A stretch of DNA of 64,000 nt from Flavobacterium gyeonganense (GCF_029625295.1 NZ_CP121112.1:3782001-3846000); one strand, 5' to 3'; shown: positions 1 through 9,709, counted from the first letter of the stretch. The notes: generated by a model not told the origin, from the letters alone. Numbers and translations: made by a program.

Positions 1-477
1 TATTTTGAGGTTTTTGAAATTATTATTTTCAAAACCTTCTTTTATGATTTCTTCATTAAAATAGCCGCTCATTGCCACAACCCGCTGAATTTTTTCAGGA
101 TAGGATAGTGCCGTAGCATAACTTAAAATAGAACCCTGGCTAAAGCCGATTAAAGTTACATTATTAGCATCAATTGGATAGTTTTCGATCAATTCATCAA
201 TAAAACCAGCGATTATATCACGTGAAGTTTTAGCCTGCTCGTTGTCTGAAAATTTATTTTGGTCTGCGTCAAAATTAATGGCGTACCAAGCATAAGCTCC
301 ATATTGTAAATCGAAAGGTGCTCTTGCAGAAATTACATAATAATTATCCGGAAGTTCTGTAGCAAACGAAAACAAATCGGCTTCGTTGCTGCCGTATCCG
401 TGTAATAAAAGCAACAACGGATTTTTATCTAAAATTACTTTTGGCTCTTGTATTTTATATTCTAAAGATAAATTCAT
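1..477 (-). CDS. alpha/beta hydrolase (phospholipase/carboxylesterase type), 3' end outside window
   Basis: The first 159 residues of a serine hydrolase are visible and the frame is still open at base 1, so the C-terminus lies outside the window. Residues 21-31 hold a hydrophobic strand followed by HGYGSNE, the oxyanion-hole loop of alpha/beta hydrolases. Residues 111-115 are GFSQG, the nucleophile elbow with Ser113. The catalytic Asp and His would lie beyond the edge. A WYAINFD segment near residue 64 matches the carboxylesterase/phospholipase group (Abhydrolase_2). No signal peptide is seen, so a cytoplasmic esterase of small acyl substrates is inferred; the substrate is unknown. The ATG at 477 is the only sensible start. 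It is 72 bases downstream of a small membrane-protein gene on the same strand. Confidence 0.8.
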   Translation of the reverse strand, partial: MNLSLEYKIQEPKVILDKNPLLLLLHGYGSNEADLFSFATELPDNYYVISARAPFDLQYGAYAWYAINFDADQNKFSDNEQAKTSRDIIAGFIDELIENYPIDANNVTLIGFSQGSILSYATALSYPEKIQRVVAMSGYFNEEIIKEGFENNNFKNLKI

Positions 478-549
478 TTCTAATTGTGAATTGTAAAATT
501 TATGCTGTTTTATAAAAATTAAACTTTTACAAAGTTATTGGAATTTCTT

Positions 550-879
550 TTAGCCTATTGATTTAAACCATTTCTGATATAAACCGCCAACTAAAGGCAC
601 GGGTCTTGTCTGTCCTTGTATGGCACTAAAAATTCCATAAGTCCACAAAACAGACATGCAGATCCACATTGGAAACGTAATCAGAAAACTGTCAAAAGGG
701 CTAATAATTAAGGCCAGGGAAATGAAAGTAATCGATAGCCCTAAAGCCTGACGGATATGAAAAGAAGCAAAACTGTTTTTGTTTTCCGAATTCATGCTCA
801 TGGCAATCAGGACACCAATAATCAGAATATAGCTGGTAATGGCAATTGATTTTCCTTCTTCTACTGAGTTATTCATTTT
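550..879 (-). CDS. small DUF4870/Tic20-like membrane protein
   Basis: A 109-residue protein with three hydrophobic segments (about residues 12-29, 47-62 and 66-85) and the pattern FHIRQALGLSI before the second one, which resembles the HARQ motif of DUF4870/Tic20-like small membrane proteins. The function of that family is unknown. I chose the ATG at 879 because it lies one base downstream of the dihydroorotase-homologue stop and follows an A-rich stretch typical of Bacteroidota starts. An in-frame ATG at 897 would add six residues and overlap the upstream gene. It probably forms one transcription unit with the dihydroorotase homologue and the BatA gene. Confidence 0.7.
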   Translation of the reverse strand, partial: KMNNSVEEGKSIAITSYILIIGVLIAMSMNSENKNSFASFHIRQALGLSITFISLALIISPFDSFLITFPMWICMSVLWTYGIFSAIQGQTRPVPLVGGLYQKWFKSIG

Positions 880-880
880 A

Positions 881-2137
881 TTATTTTGTAATGACAAGTT
901 GATTTTGATTTAAAATTCCGTATACAGAACCATTGATTTCAGTTCCTAAAAAAGCAGAATTTTTAGATTTTGAAAGAATATTTTCTTTTGTAAAAGTTGA
1001 CCTTCCTTCCGGAGTAAAGAATGTGAAATTAGCTTTTGCTCCTTCTTTTATGATGTTGTTTTCTAAACCGAAAACGTCTCTTCCTGAAGTTAATTTTGCT
1101 ACCACGGTTTCAATTGGCAAAACCGTTAATAATGCTCCAAAAGTGCTTTCCAGACCTATCGTTCCGTTTTTTGCCGTATCAAATTCCATTTTTTTGAATT
1201 CAATATCAATTGGGTTATGATCTGAAGTAATCATGTCGATTGTTCCGTCTAATACTGCATTTAAAAGAGCTGTTCTGTCAGCTTCGTTTCGTAGTGGAGG
1301 TGTAACTTTAAAGCGGGTATCAAAACCTTCCAGTTTTTCATCTGTCAATACTAAATGATGTACAGAAACACTGCACGTTACCTGTAAGCCTTTTGCTTTA
1401 GCTTCTTTAATTAATTCGACTGATTTCCCTGTGGAAATAGTTGGAATGTGAAGTTTTCCTCCAGTATATTCCAATAAAAATAAGTTTCGGGCAATTTGTA
1501 ATTCTTCGGCTAAATTCGGAATTCCTTTCAAACCTAATCTTGTTGAAACAATCCCTTCATTTGCCACTCCGTTTCCTTTGATGTTGGCATCCTGCGAATA
1601 GGCAATTACCAAACCATCAAAATCCTGCACATATTGTAGGGCGATTTTAAGCAGATTGGCGTTGTCCAGACTTTTATTGTAATCTCCAAAAGCGATGGCT
1701 CCGGATTTTTTCATGTCAAACAATTCTGCCATGTCTTTTCCTTCGCTGGCTTTGGTCAAGGCAGCAATAGGAAATAATTCTGTAGCAAAACCATTTGCTT
1801 TGTTTTTTACAAAATTTACCTGCGATTGATTATCAATTACAGGATAGGAGTTTGGTTGTAAAGCAATGGCTGTAAATCCGCTTTTTGCAGCTACATTCAG
1901 TCCGTTTGAAATCGTTTCCCTTTCTTCATAGCCTGGTTCTGCAAAAGAAACACTACTGTCAAACCAGCCTTGAGAAAGATGTAAATTTTCCAGCTTAACT
2001 TCGGTTGAGTCGTCAATGTCAAGAATGGAAGTTCCTATTTTTTCTATTAAACCATCTGCAATTAAAAGATCAACTGTCTGATTGTGAAACGGACTTTTTG
2101 GATCGATAATTTTGGCGCTTCTGATGATTATTTTCAT
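881..2137 (-). CDS. dihydroorotase homologue, metal ligands missing (probably non-catalytic)
   Basis: The 418-residue protein has the length and fold landmarks of class I dihydroorotase (TIGR00857): an N-terminal beta domain, the substrate region TPPLRNEADR near residue 280, and a C-terminal GTIGLEST segment. The metal centre is not conserved. The usual DxHxHxR motif after the first beta domain reads DSSVSFAEPG (D60, with Ser at 62 and 64), the usual HxED becomes AYSQD, and the usual HxxH before ST becomes HIPTIST. One His of the VHH strand and the Asp of SDHNP remain. It therefore probably cannot hydrolyse dihydroorotate and may be a structural partner of aspartate carbamoyltransferase, as inactive PyrC-like subunits are in other bacteria. 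A catalytic pyrC is expected elsewhere. It lies directly upstream of the small membrane gene. Confidence 0.85.
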   Translation of the reverse strand: MKIIIRSAKIIDPKSPFHNQTVDLLIADGLIEKIGTSILDIDDSTEVKLENLHLSQGWFDSSVSFAEPGYEERETISNGLNVAAKSGFTAIALQPNSYPVIDNQSQVNFVKNKANGFATELFPIAALTKASEGKDMAELFDMKKSGAIAFGDYNKSLDNANLLKIALQYVQDFDGLVIAYSQDANIKGNGVANEGIVSTRLGLKGIPNLAEELQIARNLFLLEYTGGKLHIPTISTGKSVELIKEAKAKGLQVTCSVSVHHLVLTDEKLEGFDTRFKVTPPLRNEADRTALLNAVLDGTIDMITSDHNPIDIEFKKMEFDTAKNGTIGLESTFGALLTVLPIETVVAKLTSGRDVFGLENNIIKEGAKANFTFFTPEGRSTFTKENILSKSKNSAFLGTEINGSVYGILNQNQLVITK

Positions 2138-2202
2138 ATGTAGATTTTTTTTGTCGTAAAATGATTTTTTGTAAAAACAAGACGTTTTAGAAATCGTGCA
2201 AT

Positions 2203-4131
2203 CTATTTTACAAATTTAATAATGGCCATTTCCAATGCTAAAAATAACAGTGCAAAGATAACAAACCATTTCCAAATTTGGCTGTCAGTTCTTTCTGTTT
2301 GTAGTGTATTAAAAATGGTTGAAATCGTATCGGCAGTTTTGAAATCTGAAACTACGTTTGTATTTACCTGATTCAAATCGCTTTCGCTTCGGTTGTAATT
2401 GAAACTCAGGTTTTCGACTGATTCTTTTTTATCGTAAATACTGTAATTTCCAGCTGTGTCCGGGAAATCATTGAAAGTTAATTTGACCTTATTGTTCAGG
2501 ATCTGATGAATCGGAATAAATGAATCTTCCTTTCCTTTCACTTCTAAAATCGCATCTTTGCTCAATAAAACATCTACAAAATAAGGCTGATTATTGCCAA
2601 TAGTCAAAGCATTTACGCCTGTTTTTTGATTGTTTTGCCCTATTTTATAAAATAAAGGCACAATTAGCGGAGATTGCTGGAAGTTAGAATTGGTGCTGTT
2701 TATTGGTGCTGAAAAAACCGTAATCCCTGCAACCGGATTTTGGATCATGGTCACAAAAGGACTTTGATCTTCATAAGATAAAACAGCCGGATATGGACTG
2801 GAAATATCAAAAGAAGAATTGGTTTTTGGATATTGGAAATTCGTGATTTTATTCTCAAAAACACCTGAAAACAACGGATGGTCAAAATTGATTTTTGTTA
2901 TCAGTTTATTTTCTGTTTTTAGAGTGTTAAATTGAATTTTTCCAAAATTCCCTAAAAAAGTATTTAGATTTGAAACGGAACTTTTTTCAGACGGAATAAT
3001 AACCAGATTACCGCCTTTTGAAACAAAAGCTTTTAAAGTCGTCTGTAAAGCCTGCGGAATTTCGGTTAATTCATTCAGGATTATAGTGTTTTGTTTTTCT
3101 AAGCTATTGTAATCTAAAGAGGTGGTTGGGTAATTGTTGTAATTGAATTCTGCAGGAGTGTAAATTCTGGATAAGAAATTGCTTTTTTCCGGTTCTCCAA
3201 TACTAATCACATTTGTTTTTTTAGCTCTTGAAATGCTGAAAAAAAGTGTATTGTCATAAGAAAGACCGTTGTCTTCGATTGTCACATAACCATGAAAAGC
3301 TTCTTTTGGAATGGTGAAATTGACCTTCTTTTTCTTCGAATCAAAGTTAATAATTGTTTTGGCAATTAGCTTTTTCTGATTGTACAATGCTATCGAAACA
3401 GGTTTAAAATCCTCACCGTATGCCGATAAATTGATTCCTATTTCGTAGAAATTTTCTAAAGTCTGATTGATAAAAACGCTGTCAATAGAAATGTTGTTTT
3501 TTTGTTCTGCTTCCGGAATGATAAAATAAGGTTTTTCTTCGAAATCCATATTTTTTACCTCTTTTTCGGATAAACCAACAGCATCAGTGATAATAACAAT
3601 ATCCTTTTTATGGATGGATTTGTGTGCTTTTATTTTTGCAGTTATGGCTGAAAGTTCAAATGGAGTAGCACTGTATTTTAAATTCTGGAGCGCACTTTTA
3701 GCCGATTTAATATCTGTGTTCCATAAATTTTCAGTGTTGGTCAGTAATGAAAATTTAGTAGTTTCTGGTGTGTTTTCCAACAGTTCCTGAACAGCACGTT
3801 TTAATAATTCGCCTTTTTTTCCTTTAGCCTGCATACTGAATGAATTATCCAGGACAATGTACATTTCGTTTGAAGCATTTTTACGGTCTTTCGCTTCAAA
3901 AAAAGGCTGGGCAAAAGCGATAATAACACATGTAAGGAGTAATAAACGGGTGGCCAGCAATAAACGCTTTTTGATTTTCGAGCTTTTACGGGTTTGAACC
4001 GCAAGTTCTTTTAAAAAGCGGACGTTTGTGAAATATGAGGTTTTAAAACGTCGTAATTGAAATAAATGAACCAAAATTGGAACAATCAATAAGAACAGAA
4101 AGTATAGAATTTCGGGGTGTTTAAAATGCAT
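2203..4131 (-). CDS. BatA domain / von Willebrand A domain membrane protein
   Basis: 642 residues. The N-terminus matches the BatA aerotolerance-type domain (TIGR02226): membrane segment at about 8-25, the LRRFKTSYFTNVRFL pattern after it, and a second membrane segment at about 57-76. A vWA domain follows, with the MIDAS sequence DNSFSM at residues 95-100. The middle of the protein resembles a class I glutamine-amidotransferase-like fold and is poorly conserved. A last membrane segment (about 618-638) anchors the C-terminus, so most of the protein faces the periplasm. Proteins of this type sit near MoxR ATPases or beside dihydroorotase-like genes in flavobacteria; their exact role is not established. 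Spacing to the next gene is 65 bases. Confidence 0.85.
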   Translation of the reverse strand: MHFKHPEILYFLFLLIVPILVHLFQLRRFKTSYFTNVRFLKELAVQTRKSSKIKKRLLLATRLLLLTCVIIAFAQPFFEAKDRKNASNEMYIVLDNSFSMQAKGKKGELLKRAVQELLENTPETTKFSLLTNTENLWNTDIKSAKSALQNLKYSATPFELSAITAKIKAHKSIHKKDIVIITDAVGLSEKEVKNMDFEEKPYFIIPEAEQKNNISIDSVFINQTLENFYEIGINLSAYGEDFKPVSIALYNQKKLIAKTIINFDSKKKKVNFTIPKEAFHGYVTIEDNGLSYDNTLFFSISRAKKTNVISIGEPEKSNFLSRIYTPAEFNYNNYPTTSLDYNSLEKQNTIILNELTEIPQALQTTLKAFVSKGGNLVIIPSEKSSVSNLNTFLGNFGKIQFNTLKTENKLITKINFDHPLFSGVFENKITNFQYPKTNSSFDISSPYPAVLSYEDQSPFVTMIQNPVAGITVFSAPINSTNSNFQQSPLIVPLFYKIGQNNQKTGVNALTIGNNQPYFVDVLLSKDAILEVKGKEDSFIPIHQILNNKVKLTFNDFPDTAGNYSIYDKKESVENLSFNYNRSESDLNQVNTNVVSDFKTADTISTIFNTLQTERTDSQIWKWFVIFALLFLALEMAIIKFVK

Positions 4132-4342
4132 TCAGGCTTTGATTTATTTCACTACATTATATTTTCGCGAATGTGCCTGCCAAAAATACAAATTTGTTGA
4201 GAGTTAAAAGCGGTCAAAGCAGGATTTTTATTTAAAAAGATATTTGAATAATATAACTTTTTAAAATTCATTTATAAGTGAAAAACCTGTGCTAAAAGAT
4301 ATTATTACTTATTTTAGCTAATTCAAAAAACCACTTTACAAT

Positions 4343-5455
4343 ATGAAAAAAATGTATTTAATACTATTTTCAGCTTTAGTAGTCACCACTTCAAAAGCTC
4401 AAAATAAGTTTAACTTGTTGGTAGGAACTTATACCAATACCTGCGAAAGCAAAGGAATTTATATTTATGAGTTTGATGCTAATTCAGGAGATTTTAAATT
4501 AAAAAAATCTTCGGAGGGTGTTGTAAGTCCGAGTTATTTATCGGTTTCGGCAGATAATAAGTTTGTTTATGCTGTAAATGAAAACGGAAAACAAAGTGCA
4601 GTAAGTGCTTTTAGTTATGATTCTAAATCCGGTACAATAAAATTAATAAATAAGAACGATGCTTTGGGTGCAGATCCCTGTCATTTGATTAATGACAGCA
4701 AAAATGTAATTACTGCTAATTATTCGGGTGGAAATATTGCCGTATTTAAGAAAAATGCTGACGGAAGTATTACAGAAGGGCAACAGCTCATTCAGCACGA
4801 GGGTAAAGGCCCGAATGAAGCACGTCAGGAAAAAGCGCATATGCATATGGTTGCTTTTTCTCCTGATAAAAAGTTTGTTTTAGCCAGTGATTTAGGTTTA
4901 GATAAAGTTTTTATCTATAAATATAATTCTGGTGCCGCACATGAAATTTTAAAATTAAAAGAAAGTGTAAATGTAAAAGCAGGAAGCGGACCAAGACATT
5001 TGACTTTTAGCAAAGATGGAAAGTTTGTGTATTTGCTGCAGGAATTGGACGGAACCCTGACTACGTTTTCTTATGACAAAAGCGGCAGTTTAAAACTTTT
5101 AAAATCAACCAATATTATTCCGAAAGATTTCAAAGGGGCAAACAGCTCTGCTGCCATCAAAATTTCACCTGATGGTAAATTTTTATACGTTTCAGATCGC
5201 GGTGATGTAAATATGATTACGGTTTATAACATTCTTAAAGACGGTAGTATCACTAAAGTAGAACAAGTAAGCACACAGGGAAAAGGCCCAAGGGATTTTG
5301 CGATTGATCCATCTGGAAATTTTCTTTTAGCAGGACATCAATACACCAATGATATTATTATTTTCAAAAGAGATAAAATTACCGGAAAGCTTACTGGTAC
5401 AGGGAAGAAAATTGAGTTATGTTCACCTGTTGGACTGGTTTTTACTAAAATATAG
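4343..5455 (+). CDS. lactonase family beta-propeller protein (6-phosphogluconolactonase-like), exported
   Basis: 370 residues with a signal peptide (MKKMYLILFSALVVTTSKAQ, cut near residue 20), then a seven-bladed propeller of the Lactonase/YkgB family. Repeated blade motifs such as LLVGTYTN, PSYLSVSADNKFVYAVNE, HMVAFSPDKKFVLASDLG, PRHLTFSKDGKFVYLLQE and PRDFAIDPSGNFLLAGHQ recur at about 50-residue spacing. The family includes 6-phosphogluconolactonase and cycloisomerase-like enzymes; because this copy is exported, a sugar-lactone hydrolase or other periplasmic role is more likely than the cytosolic pentose-phosphate step. It is monocistronic: the upstream gene is divergent and a strong hairpin follows the stop codon. 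Confidence 0.85.
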   Translation: MKKMYLILFSALVVTTSKAQNKFNLLVGTYTNTCESKGIYIYEFDANSGDFKLKKSSEGVVSPSYLSVSADNKFVYAVNENGKQSAVSAFSYDSKSGTIKLINKNDALGADPCHLINDSKNVITANYSGGNIAVFKKNADGSITEGQQLIQHEGKGPNEARQEKAHMHMVAFSPDKKFVLASDLGLDKVFIYKYNSGAAHEILKLKESVNVKAGSGPRHLTFSKDGKFVYLLQELDGTLTTFSYDKSGSLKLLKSTNIIPKDFKGANSSAAIKISPDGKFLYVSDRGDVNMITVYNILKDGSITKVEQVSTQGKGPRDFAIDPSGNFLLAGHQYTNDIIIFKRDKITGKLTGTGKKIELCSPVGLVFTKI

Positions 5456-5475
5456 TATATCAAATTCCAAAAAAT

Positions 5476-5526
5476 AAAAAATCCAAATTCCAATTTTAAA
5501 AGTCAATTGGAATTTGGATTTTTTTT
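5476..5526. terminator. bidirectional intrinsic terminator
   Basis: A perfect 16-bp stem (5480-5495 with 5505-5520) around a nine-base loop is flanked by an A-run on the left and a T-run on the right, so it can terminate both converging genes, the lactonase and the helicase. Confidence 0.9.
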
Positions 5527-5547
5527 ATTGGGATTTACTACCTGTTG

Positions 5548-6899
5548 CTATTTTTTCTTCTTCTTCTCATTTCTCGTCTTTAGCATATTTCTGTTAACAG
5601 AACCATGTGTTTTCTTTTTTGTTTTTGAAGGTCCGCCCAAATTGACTTTTTGATTCTTTTTAGATTTTTCGTGAAAAGCACCTTCTCCTTCCAGCTTTAC
5701 TTTTTTCATCAAAAACTTAATCGGTTGTTTGTCTTTTTCAGGTTCGATTAGTTTGGCTGAAATTTCAACTTCTTCAGGCAAATCAGTGATTTCAAGTTCC
5801 TGATCCATCAAAAGTTCAGTTTCGATTTTAAATTCTTCTTCTCTTGGAGAAACAAAACTAATGGCTGTTCCCGTTGCATCTGCACGACCTGTACGGCCAA
5901 TTCGGTGCATATACAGTTCAGGTTCTTCAGGCATTTCGAAATTAATTACGTGTGTGATGTTAGAAATGTCAAGACCCCTTGCCATAACGTCGGTTGTTAT
6001 TAAACCACGAAGATTTCCCTCCTGAAATTCGGCCATCGTACTCAAACGGTAATTTTGGGATTTATTAGAATGAATTACACCAAATTTCCCTGCAAAAAGC
6101 TCATCAATTCGATTGAAAAGCATATCCGAAATTTTTTTGTTGTTTACGAAAACCAAAATACGGCTCATGCTTTCGTCAGTCTCCAATAAATGTTTTAACA
6201 AATTTACTTTTGTATTGAAATTCGGAACGTTATAGGTAATCTGGGTAATTTTTTCAAGCGGCGTTCCTGAAGCAGCAAGAGTAACTTCTTCCGGAAAATC
6301 AAAATAATCATTTAAAATATCGTCAACTTCATCTGTCATCGTTGCAGAGAACAAAATATTCTGACGTTTTGTTTTCATCATAGCTAAAAGCGAAGTAAGC
6401 TGTGGTCTGAAGCCTAAATTCAGCATTTCATCAAATTCATCGATAACCAGTTTTTGTGTTTCATCAAAACGAACAACAGCATCAAGCGCTAAATCCATGG
6501 TACGACCCGGAGTTCCCACTAAAATGTCAACACCTTCGTAAACTGCTTTTTTTGAGTGTTTATGTTTACGCCACCATAAATTCCCAGAGTTTTAACGGAC
6601 ATATAAGTGGTTAACTTTTCAACTTCTTCCACAACCTGTACTACTAATTCGCGGGTTGGTACCAGAATTACGATTTTTGGCGTATTGGTATTGGTGAATT
6701 TATATAATTTTAAAAGAGGCAGTAAATAAGCAAATGTTTTACCGGTTCCGGTTTGTGCAATTCCCATCATATCTCGGCCGGACATAATTACAGAAAAAGA
6801 TTTTTCCTGAATAGGAGTAGGTGTAACAAATCCTAATTCGTCAACAGCTTTTTGTAATGATTTTGGAAGATTGAATTTTTCGAAAGTACTCATTTGCAT
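5548..6899 (-). pseudogene. DEAD/DEAH-box RNA helicase, one-base frameshift in an A7 tract
   Basis: Two abutting frames together give one RhlE/DeaD-type helicase of about 450 residues. The 5' part (6519-6899) has the Q motif, AQTGTGKT (motif I, residues 48-55) and PTREL; it then runs into a stop. The 3' part (5548-6519 and a little upstream) resumes with VGTPGR, VIDEFDEML (motif II, here DEFD), SAT, ARGLDI and HRIGRTGR, plus a Lys-rich tail. The break lies at the A7 tract read from 6547-6553: with eight As the frame reads NTQKKAVYEGVDILVGTPGR without interruption. The likely role is RNA remodelling in ribosome assembly or cold response. A sequencing error is the simplest explanation; real phase variation or slippage cannot be excluded. 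Translation probably begins at the ATG at 6893 or 6899. Confidence 0.85.
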
Positions 6900-6989
6900 T
6901 AATTTTTTGCAAAGATAGCATTAAATCCTCTTTGAAACAGAGAAATACGAAAAACATCTTGAGTTAGTGATGTCTTTTGTGGTAAAATG

Positions 6990-7352
6990 TTATTTTAAAT
7001 ATCTTTTTACCCGAAATAATAATTCGTTAGGACTAAAAGGTTTAGCGATAAAATCGTCAACGCCTAATTTAAAAACATCCAAAACTGTAGCTTACTCTTC
7101 ACCCAGGGAAGACAAAGCAATGACAAGTGTTTTAGTGAAGTTGTCTTTGATGAATTTTATAACTTCAAGACCTGATTTCATAGGCATTAAAATATCTGTC
7201 ATAACTAAATCAGGCTTTTCTTCCGGAATTCTTTCAATAGCATCTAATCTGTCTTTTGAAATTATAACTTCGTACCCTATTATAGAAAAGATATACTTTA
7301 ATATTTGAATGGTCATGTTATCATCTTCAATAATAAATATCCTTTTTGGCAT
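6990..7352 (-). pseudogene. single-domain response regulator (CheY-like), interrupted by in-frame stop
   Basis: From the ATG at 7352 the frame encodes a receiver domain: acidic pocket E9-D10-D11, phospho-acceptor Asp53 in MTDILMP, and the switch Ser81 in IALSS. A TAA at codon 87 (7092-7094) ends it at 86 residues, after GEE. The same frame then continues for 33 codons with VFKLGVDDFIAKPFSP, containing the conserved Lys104-Pro of receiver domains, and ends at a second TAA at 6990-6992. The total of 120 sense positions is exactly receiver length. The truncated product would lack alpha-4, beta-5 and alpha-5, including the essential Lys. One substitution (GAA, CAA or AAA to TAA) could produce it. 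It lies 19 bases downstream of the DUF4838 gene. Confidence 0.85.
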
Positions 7353-7371
7353 GGGGTGATCTTTAGGGCTA

Positions 7372-9597
7372 TTATTTAAGTATTATTTCATCTATCATAA
7401 GCATGGGTTTTTTGTTTTTTCTTTCGCGCCATGCAGGTAATTTTTGTTCCGGGACTAAAATGACTTTGATTCTATCAAAATTACGGAAACTAATGTTGTT
7501 AAAACTGTATTTTTTTACAGTAAAATCATAATTTTCAGTTAAATATGATTCTTTTTTCTCCTTTAAAGTTTTCCATTTATGATTTTTGAATCCTTTTATG
7601 ATAATTTTTGAGGGTGGAAAAATCCAGTGACGCTGATCTTCCAGACATTGAAATTCTAACGAGTTGAAATCTGTATTATTGCAATTAATAATTATTTCGG
7701 CATTTTGGCCATACCAGCCTGTCCAGTTCAGATTAAAATCTTTATAACCTTTTATCCCGTCTTGTATTCCGTTTTCTTTTTTTAGGTTGAATTCAGCTTC
7801 GGGTTTTGTCAGAAATTCATATTTCAGGTTTTCCCCTACATGATCGACAACATTGTTTTTAGCGATGTAGTTCCATTGATTACTATATTCTTCAGGACTT
7901 AAACCCTCTTCACTAAGTTCATAAATTCCGAAATCAGTACAATTTTGTACAAAATTCTGAACCCTCTTCTTCAGATGATCTTTAACAAAAAATGAATCGC
8001 CATTTTTTTGAAACATACCGTGGGGCTCTTTTCCGTAGAATTTTGCCTGTTCGAAATACACATATTCTAATGCCAGTCTCAGTTTTAAAACTCTCTTTGC
8101 AATTACAGGTTTGTTTTTTGAAACCATTTCTGCCTGGCTTATTAACTGATCGTACTGATCCATCGCTGCAGGGGAGAGGAATGTGTTCCGGCCTTCTATC
8201 GGGCTGGTATAAATATCAAGATAGCGGTTGCTTTTTTCCTGATTTTCAATAAGAAAATCAATGTATTTTTTAACAAATGGTGCCGCATCGTCATAAAATC
8301 CATTTATAAAATCATTCGTGACAGCTTCAGCATCAGTATCAGTATCCCAAATTATTTTTGCCAGAAGATATTGTCGTAATTCATATAAATCTCCGGCAAT
8401 ATCAGCATAGCCCTGTACAAACAGTCCTTTGACCTTGTTTTGTTTGTATAATTTATAGTTTTTGGAAAAAGTATGAAAGTTCGGAAACGGAGAAAGATAA
8501 TTAGTAAACTCTACCGTGTAGTCCCATAAATACAAGTGGTCAGTTGTAGTATTCCATTTGTTGAGAATATTTACAAAACTGTTATTGTCTGCTGTTTCTT
8601 CGATAGGTTTGCCGCGATTCATTTCTATTGGACAAAAAATCGTATATATATTAGGCTCAATTTTTATGTTTTTTGGCGCCTGATAAGTGTGAAGATAAGC
8701 TAAAGTTGTAATGTTCGTTTTTGGGAATTGTGCTGCAATTTTGTTCAGGAAATGATATAATGATCCTTGCGGTCCCCCATGTTTTTCGTTTAAAGCTTTG
8801 CATTTATCACATTCACAATAAACCACATCATCGTTTTGGCTTATTGAAAAGAAGCGGGCATTAGGATTTTGACTTATAATGTCCGTCATTTTTTTTGAAA
8901 CAATTTTTAGTACAGTATCATTGGTCATACATAATGATTCGGTATTTCTCCTGCCTTCGTATAGAGCAAAAAAGTCGGGATTTGTTTTAAAATATTCTTT
9001 GGCACTTATTAATTTATAAAAGGAGTGTCCCCAAATGCCAAAATCATCGATATGCCAATCCAGTTTGTGCCATTCCCTAAAATTTTCATCGTAGCAATCA
9101 GGATAAAATAAAGCACGGTATTCAAAAGAAGGTTTGTAAGTTTTGTTGAAATTTTTTGGAAAAGTTATTTCTGTGAGCTTCGGAATAAAGCTGTCTTTTG
9201 CAGTGTATTTTCTAAAACCCCACGTTTCCAGTAAGGTATAAATGGCGTATCGTAACGTTTTTTCACTGGAACCAATTAGATAAATGTTTTTTTCATCGCT
9301 TTTGATAATAAATGAATCGTTTTTACCAGAACTTCCTTGATTAACATCAAGAATTATTTTTGAACTCTCAGTATTTTCTGATTTAGCATTCTGAATTAAA
9401 AATGGATTATCAAAAGCCTGATCTAAATAGGTTTTTAAGAGTACGGCAGCTTTTTGAGTGTTTTCATCAGAAGAAACAATAATCACTTCCTGTCCTTTCG
9501 TATTTGCTAAATGTAAGGAGTCTTGAGCCATAATTTTGCAGTTTAGAAAAGATAAGAAAACAACAATGTAAAAAATAATGTGTTGTTTGATTTGCAT
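7372..9597 (-). CDS. DUF4838 domain protein, probable exported glycoside hydrolase
   Basis: 741 residues. The signal peptide ends near residue 25 (SFLNCKIMAQ). Residues about 35-130 form the alpha/beta N-domain seen in alpha-glucuronidases and hexosaminidases; about 160-480 match DUF4838, a TIM-barrel-like family related to glycoside hydrolases (GSLYHFLNKIA, the Cys cluster YCECDKCKALN, and LYLWDYTVEF). The C-terminal 150 residues look like a beta-sandwich carbohydrate-binding domain of the F5/8 or chitobiase C-terminal kind. Substrate and catalytic residues are not known for DUF4838. The gene follows the YaiO gene on the same strand after 112 bases and precedes the response regulator, so it may process a glycan made or exported by that locus. 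Confidence 0.8.
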   Translation of the reverse strand: MQIKQHIIFYIVVFLSFLNCKIMAQDSLHLANTKGQEVIIVSSDENTQKAAVLLKTYLDQAFDNPFLIQNAKSENTESSKIILDVNQGSSGKNDSFIIKSDEKNIYLIGSSEKTLRYAIYTLLETWGFRKYTAKDSFIPKLTEITFPKNFNKTYKPSFEYRALFYPDCYDENFREWHKLDWHIDDFGIWGHSFYKLISAKEYFKTNPDFFALYEGRRNTESLCMTNDTVLKIVSKKMTDIISQNPNARFFSISQNDDVVYCECDKCKALNEKHGGPQGSLYHFLNKIAAQFPKTNITTLAYLHTYQAPKNIKIEPNIYTIFCPIEMNRGKPIEETADNNSFVNILNKWNTTTDHLYLWDYTVEFTNYLSPFPNFHTFSKNYKLYKQNKVKGLFVQGYADIAGDLYELRQYLLAKIIWDTDTDAEAVTNDFINGFYDDAAPFVKKYIDFLIENQEKSNRYLDIYTSPIEGRNTFLSPAAMDQYDQLISQAEMVSKNKPVIAKRVLKLRLALEYVYFEQAKFYGKEPHGMFQKNGDSFFVKDHLKKRVQNFVQNCTDFGIYELSEEGLSPEEYSNQWNYIAKNNVVDHVGENLKYEFLTKPEAEFNLKKENGIQDGIKGYKDFNLNWTGWYGQNAEIIINCNNTDFNSLEFQCLEDQRHWIFPPSKIIIKGFKNHKWKTLKEKKESYLTENYDFTVKKYSFNNISFRNFDRIKVILVPEQKLPAWRERKNKKPMLMIDEIILK

Positions 9598-9709
9598 TTT
9601 TTAGAATTGATATTGAAGCTCCAGATGAGCCTTGATTTCTCTTTCTTATTACAAAATTGACTTCAAACGATTTAAGTATAAATGATTCACTTTTAATTTT
9701 CAAAAGCAA

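Noticed and set aside
5548..6519. A separate short helicase C-terminal gene
   Set aside because: The frame lacks motif I and the Q motif and is completed exactly by the adjacent 5' frame with one added base.
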